From the NCBI GenBank assembly GCA_963580285.1, contig OY757023.1, positions 87,383,108 through 87,447,107 on the forward strand: 64,000 nucleotides of DNA, written 5' to 3'. Within the stretch, counting starts at the first letter, position 1. Every line of letters starts with the position of its first letter. Made by a program: the position numbers and the translations under genes. Shown piece by piece: positions 48,401-60,400 of the stretch. The notes under the pieces are model-generated. The model was not told where the DNA came from and made no database searches. It saw only the letters and a program-made list of their open reading frames with translations. This DNA comes from Lucinisca nassula (taxonomy: Eukaryota > Mollusca > Bivalvia > Lucinida > Lucinidae).

Positions 48401-51400
48401 ATCTGTCTGAAATTAGGTTCTTTTACTCAGAAACAGTTTTCATGCAATTGCAAGGAGTGCTTAATGTCTGACTAGAACAGCCTTTATTTTGCAAAACAAT
48501 TGTTTCTGAAGTGTTAGAACACTCATTACCAAATAACTATACAATTCTTAGTTTGAGAGATAAAAAGTAGGATTTTTGTAGTCACGAGAATACATGACAT
48601 TGCTCATTCATAGGTAAATATTTACTTTCATTACATCTGGGAGAGATTAAATAATTTTTCAAACATACTTACATGAAAAGATCAGCAAAGGGCATCCCTG
48701 TTCATGCTCATACAGATAGAAAACTGTTGGCAACTTGCATTTGTTTGTGGGTACTGGGTAATCTATCATTCGGTTAAAAATAGTCAATACAGCTGAAAAT
48801 ATACTCAGGGTTTTTCCATCTCCAAAATAGATAGTGAAGAAATCCAAGATATTCCAAATGACTATCCACAAACAGTATAGCTGATAAAAATACTAAGCGT
48901 GAGGAGGTGGAAAAATCGCGATTTTTGCCTTATTTTGGCAACACGATGGTAAGGTCAGAATGCATGGAAAAATCATGAAACTCACTCCTAATGGGTGAAA
49001 GTTGGCAGGTATGAAGATATTTCAAAATGTCGTCTGCTGAAAAAAATACCCAGCAGGCAGAGCATTAACTTTATACCCTCCAGAAAAGGGGTCCACTCGT
49101 AAGAAAAGAATTCTTTCTGAGGCAAAGAATAAGGAAGCTGCATCTGAACCAACACACATGCAATACTTGCCTGTATGAAGAGTTTTACCAAGAACCATTG
49201 TTGGTCCAGGATGTAGGTTTGATAGATTACACTTTGGTCCTTCTATATATGTAACCCGTAACCCGTCGGGGGTGGGGGGGGGGGGGGGGGACCTTATGGG
49301 TGTCTGAAAGTGCCAACTTTTTCATCCAACAGGCATAGTCAGATATTTTGTGGGGAATTTAAGACACCAGACTAAACATTTTCATTTGATAAGAATCCAG
49401 CTATCTAATTTATCTATCTAATCCAGCTAATCAAAAATATGTTGATGATGATGATGATGATGATGATGAATTTGTACAGAAAAGTGCATGCACAAATTTG
49501 AAATAGTTTGTTACCATAGTTCCACTCTTCTAGATGAAGCATTCAAAAAGGAAATTGTCTCTAGATTTCAATGAAAATTGGTTCAGGACAAGGTGAGATA
49601 TAGCAAATTTGTACAATTTATGTAAATGATGCAAATTTCTTACTATGTTCAAAGTATCTTGGCAATCCCTGACCCCATTTCCAAGATGAAAGCTGTTTCT
49701 GAAAGCTTTGAATGTCCCCTTTCAGTCTGCACTTTAAATGAAAGTACACTTATAAAAGCAAAGTAATACAAAGGAGATGGTTCCATTATCATCTGTCTGG
49801 TATCTCACATTTCCTACAAACTGATATCTGAATGATGCCTTCAGCTTACATTACCCATGCGCTATAATGGCTAGTTTAAAATCTCTAGAAAAGCATTTTT
49901 CATGTGAAAATGTTTATTACTTTTGTTATTTCTAGCCCAAATATTAGTGGGCATTACAACTGCCTCCATGAGGTGTTATTAATGAGTAACCACAATCCAT
50001 GTTTTGGGCCAAAAGCAAGGAAAATGATGAACACCTCCATAAACCCCACTTTTCTCTAATGTATAGACTATATAGAATGGTCATTGTTCTGTAAAATTTG
50101 TACATTTTTGGGATTATCTTTAACCTTTATCCTGCTGAACATGACAACCCCTACCTTTGCAAAACAGTGTAGATCCAGATCAGATGCCTTTAGCTTCAGA
50201 TCAGAATCTAAACTGTTAGTCATGCAGTTTGTAAATTGAAGGAATACATTGTTAGTTTTAAACAAATGGCCACACTCAGCCCAGGTGTTCAAGCCACTGA
50301 AGTATGAGTGTATCTTTTTCTGAGATTTTACTTGCACATTGTTTATCTACAGACTGGTACTCTGACTGAAGATGGATTAAATATGCAAGGAGTGGTACCA
50401 GTCAAAGATGGCAGGTAAGTTGACATAGTGATCTTTTAGATAAAGCAACAAGATGACAACACTAAAAGGGCTGTAGATTCTTTTACACTTCCCAAGAAAG
50501 TGATTCTTGCATGGAAATACTTGCATCCATTTGCATTTTGGCGCCTCTCACAATAGATACTAACGGAACATCAATCCGTCATTTTTTATCTGAAAAATAT
50601 TTAACACTTATCATGTTGTTCACGACAACCCCAATCTTTACAAACAGTGTAGATCCAGATCAGATGGCTTCTGAAGAAGCCAGCTGATCAGGATCTACAA
50701 TGTTTGACATTCAGTTTGTGAATTTGCAGGAATAAATTACATGAAGTAATCTGATTGGTTCAAAGTGAGAAATGGATGTGGCTTAACTTAATTATCCAGC
50801 GGGATAAGTGTTTAAAAAAAAGGTTAATGAGCCAGTACTTGACAAAATCTATAATAACAAATATACAACCAGTAGAGACTCAGACCTGTCTGCATATCCA
50901 TCCACTGTGGCAAGAGTTATTTATCTCTCTGGATAATAGAAGGCTATAGAAACTTTGTCCAGTCAGTGGAGACTATGAACAGACTGTGGGGTCACACTGT
51001 TCTGAAATGGAAGATCAAGGTCCAGTTGTTCAAAGCGTTATCTTAATGAGCTCGTTAGTGGTCAACTTGTTAACCTTTCTAGCAAGTAGAATATCTAAAA
51101 TTTTGTTAGTTTTGCTGAAAAAATTTTCAGCAAAGATATTAGCATATTTGCCATATTAAATGATAAAAGTTTTAACGATATGTTAAATAACAACATCGTT
51201 AGTTTTGAACAACTGGCCCCAGGATCCAGAATATCATGGAAAATGGATACAGCTGACATTTTTGAGAAAAGCTGCTCACATTTTTTCAGCAAAGATATTA
51301 GTATATTTGCCATATTAAATGATCAAAGTTTTAAAGATACGTTAACTAATGACATCATTAGTTTCGAACAACTGGCCCCAGGTGTTTTTTCTCTTGGTTC

Positions 51401-54400
51401 GCCGCTTTTGGACCACCTCTGATTAATGATCAGCTTGATATAAGTGAAATAATCTTGAAAGGGCCATAATTCCAAAATAAAAGATTAAAGGACCAGGGGC
51501 CAGTTGTTCAAAGCAACGTTAGCTTAACGAGCTCATTAGTGGTCAAATTGTTAACTCTTCTAGCAAGTACAATATCTAAAATTTTGTTATTTTTGCTGAA
51601 AAAATGTGAGCAGCTTTTGCGTCAGCAAAAGCTGCTCACATTTTTTCAGCAAAAATTTTAGCATATTTGCCATATTTAATGATCAAAATTTTAACGATAA
51701 GTTAACAACTGGCCCCAGAAATATTTTCTATATTCATTCTCCTCCTGCTGCTTCAACAGAGGCAATTTTCTGTTTCTTTGGAGAGGAAATACACTGTACT
51801 GGTTAACGACTTTAAAGAACTAAGCCTGCCCAGGAAAAGCATGATTAGATTAAATGTCTGACTTGACATGACCTTACTAGTGTTGACAGAGCCATTAAAC
51901 ACTACATCATGAAAACACACCTATATTATTTTGCCCTCTTTTCAAAATCAACATTTCAACAGAAACTTTGTTTAAAGAAAAATATCAGAACGTTTCACAT
52001 ACAGAACTTCATTTCACAGCGAAAAGTTGTTATATTGCATATTGGTTCTTGAATGTTACAGAACTTGTTCTCTTATTACACTTAACACCCCTTCAAACCA
52101 ATCAAACCTTGGTTATAATTTGCTGCAAAAAGAGACTCTAATATTTGCACACAGGCTTAGCACCATATTGTGTTAGCAGGGTTTGAAAGAGACAGAATTC
52201 ACTGAGTGAATATTCAGTGCCTTCGAAATCCAGCAACAGTTCCTCCAAAATGCACTGCACCATCTGTAAAAGTATCTCTGAAATACAGTTATCCAAATTT
52301 CGCTAGTACTTGTATTATATTTCAATAGGAGGGGTCAAATTTTGTTGATACATTGAAACAACCATGAAGGCAGTTGGAGAACAGATGAGTGTATCTTTGT
52401 ACGAAAATAAACCAAGTGTTATTTACCATGATCGGGCTGGTAGCCGTCGTAAAGGCAAAAGAATAGGTGAAAAATAAACCATTGTGATTCAAATAACATT
52501 TTAACGTCCAGAAAGTAGCTAAGAAGATTTTTTTTTTTTTTTGCTTTAACATATTTATTAAAATGTCTCTTAATCATGCACTTCAGCTTTTCATCAAATG
52601 GTAAAGACATAAGCAAGCAAAAAATGGCTAAAGGTTTGTTAACCTCTGAAATCCAGTAACCTCCGAGATCCCGATATGGGGTTTACCTGGGTGTTTATGG
52701 TGTATTCTAGATTCCAAGATGAGATTACAAACATGTTGATACTAAGAAAGGGAGCCATAATGGAAACCATGGCAACATGCCATTCTCTCACGATCATTGA
52801 TGGTCAACTCAGTGGTGATCCTTTAGATCTTATCATGTTTGAGGCCATTGGTTGGGTAAGTGTACACTTTTCTCTTTTTTTTTTATCGCTTGTCCATATT
52901 GAATGAGGTTGACCAATAAGAAAAGGGACCTTATATTCCCCAATTTATGGAGTCCTAGGAAAATGTCATTTACCTGCACATTATCATAACACACCCGTGT
53001 GGTATAATGGTGTCTTCCAAATCTCTAGAACTGGTATTTTTTCAGATGAAAACTTTGATACTTTTGTCTTATTTATAGTCCAAACATAGATTATGGGTGC
53101 TTGTTAGAACTGCCTTATTGAGGCAGTTCTGACAAGTACCCCTCAATCTATGTTATTGAGCAAAAATTTGAAAAAATCTGTATACCCCTGTAAACCCCAC
53201 TTTTCTCTATATAAAGTGGGACTTACAGGGGTGTTCATTACACGAACTTGTTAACGTGACGAGTTATTAATATACAGTGAAATTCCGCTATTAAGACTGC
53301 ATACAGTTAAGACTAATTCTCATTTAAAAAGCTTATTTAGTAGGTTGCAGTTATGCTTCCTTTGTGTTTACTGCATACAGTGCCCTCTGGTCAAAGACCA
53401 CCTTTGGGACTGTTCAAAAGTGGTCTTGAAGACCACTTTTGAACCGTCCCAAAGGTGGTCTTAATATAGCAGTTTGACTGTAATTGAAATAATTCAGGGA
53501 GAATTTTCTTATTTTATGTTGAAAATGTATGTGATGGCTTGTGTGTACTCATAAGACTTGTCTTGATGATGCAGTTGTGATGAGTACACTTGCCATACCT
53601 TTATTTTAAAGAAAATAAAAAAGATATCCCTATTATGCTTCCTGATCTGCTGCTTTGATTAACTCACAGTGGCTAGAACTACTCATCTCGAACAAATTTT
53701 CAGTCCAAAGGTGTTCAAGCCATGTATAGTTCGAACAATTTGACATGTGACTGACCTTTATGCAAGGAATAAATTAGTCAATGCTATTGCCTAAAACATC
53801 GGCTTTCGTAAACTTCTTGTGAATTTTCGACATCTCGTGAATAGCAACCTGTTTACCAACCTCTATGTATTGTATAACAATATCTGCACCATCAGAAAAC
53901 AACGAAGCTAAATATATGTATTCAGTCAAGTGTGAATTTATGTTAATAGAGTTCACCAGTCGCAGGTCAATTTGTTTGAACTATAGTTAGACTGTATATT
54001 ATTATTGTCATGATCAGTTATACCCCCACAAATGAAATTGGGGGGGGGGGGGGGGGGTATATAGGAGTGAGCTTGTCGGTCGGTCGGTCTGTTGACTTGG
54101 TTTCCAGACGATAACTCAAAAAGCGCTTCACCGATTTTTATAATTTTTGGTACACTGATGTAACTTCATAAAATACAGGTCAAGATCGATTTCCACTACA
54201 ATTCGTCAATTTTCGACATAGTTATGGCCCCTTTCAAGTGAAAAATTGCAAAATGCCGCTGTTGTACTATCAAGGCAGTTTTTGTGGGGGTATTCATCAC
54301 CTTTAGTGATAGCTCTAGTTTTACCATATTTACCCTAAATATTCAGACAACAAAACATTAAATAAGTTTGGGCAAACAGTGTGGACCCAGATCAGACTGC

Positions 54401-57400
54401 TCCTGAAGGAGCAGTCTGATCAGGGTCTACACAATTTACAGAACAGAAGTCATTACTGCCAGAATATATTATGAAAAATTAATGGGACTATCAGGCTGAG
54501 TAAATGTGTTTAAACTTTTAGATGATTGATTTGATTGATTGGAGTTTTACAGCCCAGTCAACACTTTTTAGGTCATATTGAATTGCTCAGTCTACCTAAC
54601 CACACTTTCTGGGCAGGCTTATACATAAGCGTTTGACCAGTACATTGCATACTCTTTCACCAGAAACTGACAACTGCCCTTCTTTAACCCATTTAGTACC
54701 AGAAACCCCAAACAGGCACCCTGGCAAACAGTGCCAGCCCAGATCAGATGCCGCAGAAACACAACCTGAAACCCCTATATTTTGAGATGAACTCCTGCTA
54801 TATATAAAGAGGAAGATTCCATTTGGTACAAAAATGGTTAAAGATGCCTGCCTGGTGCAGTGGTTACGCTACTCTTCTTGTAAACCAGGGGACGCAGGAT
54901 CGATCCCAGGCTTCTCCAGACTTTCGGATGAGTCTTTAAACCGAGGTCCCGTCTCTGTATGACCTTAGTTGTTGGTGGGACGTATAACTCAAACACTTAC
55001 TCACAAAAATGGTTAATCAGTGGAAGGAACAGAATGACTGTAGATTAGGTTTTGGACTGTTAGAAAATCTTTATTAGGGCTGACACGATTAATCGTTTAA
55101 CCGATCAATCGATCGATAATCTCCGCAAAAATGATTATCATTTCTGACTTGCTTTTAATCGATTACTTGATAGGTACAATTTACTACCCAAAATTATGCA
55201 TAAAATAGCTGGATGAGTGGCAAACAGTGCAGACCCTGATGAGACGCCGCATTACTATGCGGCGTCTCATCTGGGTCTTCACTGTTTGCTCAGGCCTGTA
55301 TGTTCAAATATACATACGGTTATGTGCAACATATGGTAAGAGTCATGCTCAGACAGAAAGCCAGACAAGTAAAATAATGACAAAAACCTTAGCGATTACT
55401 AATCGATTATCGATCACAATGACAGGACCAATAATCGATTATCTCTTCAGCTCCGATTAGCCAGCCCTAATCTTTATGCTGGTTATATTTCTTGTAGAAC
55501 CTGGAGGAAGCAGGGGAAGAGAGCAGTAGGTTTGACATGCTTGTGCCCACTATTGTCTACCCTAAATCATCCTCAGAACATACTATGAATGCTGAGGAAC
55601 TCTCTCATATTGTAAGTACTTTACTACAGTATCTTGTAGAACCTGGAAGAAGCAGGGGAAGAGAGCAGTAGGTTTGACATGCTTGTGCCCACTATTGTCT
55701 ACCCTAAATCATCCTCAGAACATACTATGAATGCTGAGGAACTCTCTCATATTGTAAGTACTTTACGACAGTATCTTGTAGAACCTGGAAGAAGCAGGGG
55801 AAGAGAGCAGTAGGTTTGACATGCTTGTGCCCACTATTGTCTACCCTAAATCATCCTCAGAACATACCATGAATGCTGAGGAACTCTCTCATATTGTAAG
55901 TACTTTCACTACAAATACATCTCTACCATATTTACCCTTAACCCTTGTCCTGCTGAGCCCCGGATGTGCCATATTTTTCAAACAATGTAGATCCAGATCA
56001 GATGGCTTCTGAAGAAGCCATCTGATCAGGATCTACATTGTTTGTCATTCAGATTGTGAATTTGTTGCAATAACTTGGATCAAGTAATCTGATTGGTTGA
56101 TAATCGGTAGTAGGTGTGGCAGATTAAAATATTCAGCAGGACAAGGGTTAATATTCAGGACAATACTTGTTAACTACTTGATGTTGTGTCCAAAAATATA
56201 TAGATGAGTGGAAACAATTACTTTTAAAGTAACCAGCAGACAACAAAGCAGATGACAATAGTCTTGATTGGCATCTTAAGGTTAAGATTGGTCAACACAA
56301 TCAGTTTGTGTCAAATTTAGCTCTCAAATTTGACAGTACAGATTCCAGCTTAGGGGCCAGTTGTTTAAAACTCACGATGTTTGTAAGTTAGCTTTTCATG
56401 AAAATTTTGATAATTTTAGATGGCAAATATACTAATATTCTGCAGAAAAAAATGTTAGAAGCTTTTGCAAATGCTTCTCACATTATTTTCAGCAAAAATA
56501 CCATTGATTCAGTTATTGAACTTAATAGAATGCTTGACATTTGACTGCTAACGTGCTTGTTAAGCTAACAATGCTTTGAACAACAAGGCCCAGACCACTG
56601 AACTCTGCTTTTCTTCTTAACAAAGACCAACATTTTTGGGAATGACTGTATACTTAACCCATAGCAGTATCTTTGGGTGGTAGGGCTTAAAATGTCACTC
56701 CATCTCAATGTTGGGTCAAAATTGTAATTTGGGTGGTAAATAGGTGATTTTATGGTTTGAAATTTTATTTTATGGTACCGCTGATTAGGGCTGGCTAATC
56801 GGAGCTGAAAAGATAATCGATTTTCAGTCCTGTCATTGTGATCGATAATCGATCAGTAATCGCTAATGTTTTTGTCATAGTTTTACCTGTCTGGCTTTCT
56901 TCTGAGCACGAATCTTACCATATGTTGCACTTTACCATATGTATATTTGAACAGACAGGCCTGAGCAAACAGTGTAGACCCAGATGAGATGCCGCAGAAT
57001 GCGGCGTCTCATCAGGGTCTGCAGTGTTTGTCACTCATCCAGCTATTTTAGGCATAACTTTGGGTTGTAAATTGTACCTATCAAGTAATCGATTGAAAGC
57101 AAATCAGAAATGATAATCATTTTTGTTGAGTTTATCGATCGATTTATCGATTATACGATTAATCGTGTCAGCCTTACCTCTGATGCCTCACTGTAAAATG
57201 TAATTTGCAACTGTAATAATTTTCAATACAGATCTTCCCATTCTAATGTCTCTATTAACTTGCCTTGTTCAAAAACTGTTCTGTTTGCATAAAAAGTCGA
57301 GTGTGGTTAGCTGTATAAAACAAAATGCTAACTAGTGAAATGACATTACATGTTCATCATGAAAACAAGCCTATATAATTTCGATCCCCTTGAACCCCAC

Positions 57401-60400
57401 TTTTATATAGTAAAACTGGGGTTTCCGGGGGTATACCTTATTTTTTCTTATTTCTGCTCTGAAATATAGGTTGTGGGTACTCGTTAGAATCGCCTCAATG
57501 AGGCGGTTCTAACGTGGGCATCGTGGCGGTTCCAACGAGTGCACACAATCTATATTTTGAGCAGAAATAAGAAAAATATCACATTTTTTCATCATAAAAT
57601 TTTCACTTTTTCGGCGATAAAAGTGGCAATGTATTTGTATTGGCGTGTTTTCGTAATGAATGTCGGGGTTCCAACAGTATAATACAGACAACCCTCTTAT
57701 ACCGAGAAGCCTCTGTGGTGTAGTGGTTACGCTACTCGCCTTGTAAACCAGGGATCGCAGGATCGATCCCGGGCTTCTCCAGACTTTTGGATGAGTCTTT
57801 AAACCGAAGTCCCGTCTCCGTATGACCTTAGCTGTTGGTGGGACGTAAAACTCAAACACTCACTCTTTATACTGACATTCTTTTAAATCACAAAAGGCGT
57901 TATAATTACAATCAGAATGGAGCGACTCCTTTGCTCAAGATAATCCAGGCTGGTGTGTATATTCAAGAATATTATATTTCATAGTCAAAGAACAAGTCTT
58001 ATGGATATTTGTTAGAATCAATCGCTTCGTTGAACAAATTCTAACAAATGTCCACAAAATTTGTTTATTGGAGTAATTAAGGGGAATGGGAACACCTTCA
58101 GGGGAGGCAAGTCCTACAAAAGTATTTTTGTCTCCCATGTCAATAGGGGTCAATTCTTAAAGGAAAGAATTTGCTCCTGAGGAGCAAATTCTTTCCTTTA
58201 AGAGTAGACCCCTTTTACAGTGGGACAGGGTTTATAGAAAAGTGAACAGGAGGTCCTGAGAGTTTTCTCCCTTTGAAAAATGGTGGAAAAATCTGTCAGG
58301 TGTTCCCATTCCCCTTAAGGGAGAAAGGCCCTTTATTGCATATCAGTTACTAGTTATTGGAATGTTCTTTATAATGTCTAAATCTTTATAACGGCAAAAT
58401 GGTAGAGGACAAATGCTGTCGTTATAACGAGGGTTCCCTTTTTTCTGTTATAAATTTTGGACGCAATCAAATCAGACATTGGGTTTCATGTCGTTGTGCA
58501 TTGAAATATTGAAAAGCATGTTCACGTGATCAGGCCTATCAAATTGGACAGTTTTAAATCCTACAAAATTATATTGATTTGGCGCTCATCTTATTCCCAT
58601 TTTCTCATGAGTTGATTAACCCACAATATGACAATGGAATCTTCCACCTAGTAAGTTTGGAGTGGTCTATTTACAGTTATAGGGGTGTCAGGTTTGTTTT
58701 TGTTTGTGGCAAACTTTACAAAAATGGATGTTAAGCAAACAGTGTAGATCCAGATCACATTCTGCAGTGTCTGATCTTGGTCTGCACTGTTTGCATATGC
58801 CCTAGAAAAGGGCCGCTAGGCGTATATGGATTAACCAATTTTAGACAGCAAACTCCAAAACTGAACACTAGCATACCGTGAAGGCTCAGATTAGACACCG
58901 CAGAATCTGCAGGACCTTCACTGTGCAAAAGATTTAAGCTGGTTTCTGCTAAATTTCGAAATGGACTCCTCATACAAGGTGGGAGAAAATGGGTTGATTT
59001 TATTATTGCAGGAAACCCCAGGGGATGAAATAGGTATAGTACGGCAGTTCACATTCTCATCTAGTCTGCAGCGAATGTCAGTGATTACAAGGAAGATTGG
59101 AGGAAACAACTTTGACATCTATTGCAAGGGATCACCAGAAATGATTAGCTCACTGTGTAAAAAAGAAACAGGTTGGTTACATTTAGAATCAAACTTGAGT
59201 GGCTCAAACACCTTTGGGACCATGGAAACTTGTTTGGAACAGAGGTAGTTTGAGCCACTGAGGGTTATTTGTTTGTTTGATTTGAGGTTTAATATCCCCC
59301 TCAACACTATATTGGACATTTTGGAGATTTTGCTTCCAGTTAAGTGGGACTTTTACCCGATATTGAGATGAAATGATATATCAAGGCCTACCGTGCAATG
59401 AAACTAGTAGGGTTTGTATGCAGGTATGGTCCGGTCCGACTTGCACCACTTTGCCTGGCCAGGCTTAGAACCTCTAAGCGGTTTACCAGTACTCATGTAT
59501 AGTAAGTTTCAGCTCTGCGTAGAAACACCATGCAGGCTAATCTATTTCTCCAAGCCCCATTGGGCAGGGGCCCGCCAGTTAGGGTTAATCATAGCTCCAG
59601 GCCAGGAGAGTTAATAGGGATATCTATTAAATTTTCTTTGAAATGTATGTCACATGGACTCCTAAGAATGGCCTCATAGAGGCAATTCTAATGAGTACAC
59701 ACTACATACTTCTTCACTGTAAAATAAGAAAATTCTCCTTAAATTATGCATAGAGGCAATTCCAATGAGTACACACTACATACTTCTTCACTGTAAAATA
59801 AGAAAATTCTCCTTAAATTATGCTGGTACATGTATATGCAGTAATTCTAATTTGTTTTTGTTTGTTTGTTTGAATTGAGGTTTAAATTCCCCATCGACCT
59901 TATTTAGGTCATTTTGGAGACATTGATTCCAATTTTGCGGGATTTTTACCTGATATTGAGATGAAATGACATCTCAAGCCCTGCCGCCCAGTGAAACCAA
60001 AAGGCTTATATGCATTGGACGGTCTAACTCACACCACTTTGCCTGGGCAGGCTTAGTCCTTCTAAGCGGTTTACCAGTACTCATGTGTGGTCAATTTCAG
60101 CCGTGCGTGGAAGCATCATGCAGCCCAGTCTATTTCTCCAAGCCTCGATGGGCAGAGGCTAAATTGGAAATTGCTGATAGAGGCTGTCGCTGCCAATTAT
60201 TACAAAAAATTTTATCTGCCGACAGTGACACTTCCATGGCTTAAACACTGATAGCAGGTGATGCGCACGAGATGTGAAGTCCTGTTTTCTAGGAAAATTA
60301 GAAAAATATCCACAATTTGTTGTCTGCTGAATTAGCCCAGGGGGTGGAAAAGATTAACAGATGGCATGAAAGTGTTTCACAACATTACTATGTGATATTA

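Larger units (their letters stand above)
45028..50352. other. intron 12 (5.3 kb), splits DKTGT
   Basis: Holds H6 (45137-46585) with an unclassified insertion, a MITE (46740-46885), a hairpin MITE (47035-47262), a MITE split by a tRNA-Thr SINE (47263-47651), a TTAA MITE fragment (47650-47735), a SINE (47758-48045), an inverted-repeat element (48140-49009), a G-run (about 49264-49290), a GAT microsatellite (49443-49470), palindromic MITE pieces (49930-50075) and a hairpin MITE (about 50110-50230). I see nothing in 49500-49920. Confidence 0.75.
52856..55497. other. intron 14 (2.6 kb)
   Basis: Holds palindromic MITEs (53037-53240), a fold-back MITE (53274-53482), element H7 (54018-54318), a hairpin core (about 54372-54435), a minus-strand SINE (54535-54683) cut by a hairpin MITE (54685-54841) and a tRNA-Thr SINE (54847-55005), and a MITE (55077-55471) ending 26 bp before exon 15. 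The 53650-54000 stretch has nothing recognised. Confidence 0.78.
55498..55895 (+). repeat. 142-bp tandem triplication of exon 15 with its donor
   Basis: Three head-to-tail units (55498, 55640, 55782), each the 114-bp exon plus 28 nt of intron that includes gtaagtactttac at one end and tatcttgtag at the other. The copies differ by only about three bases in total, so the event is recent or a product of assembly. Confidence 0.95.
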
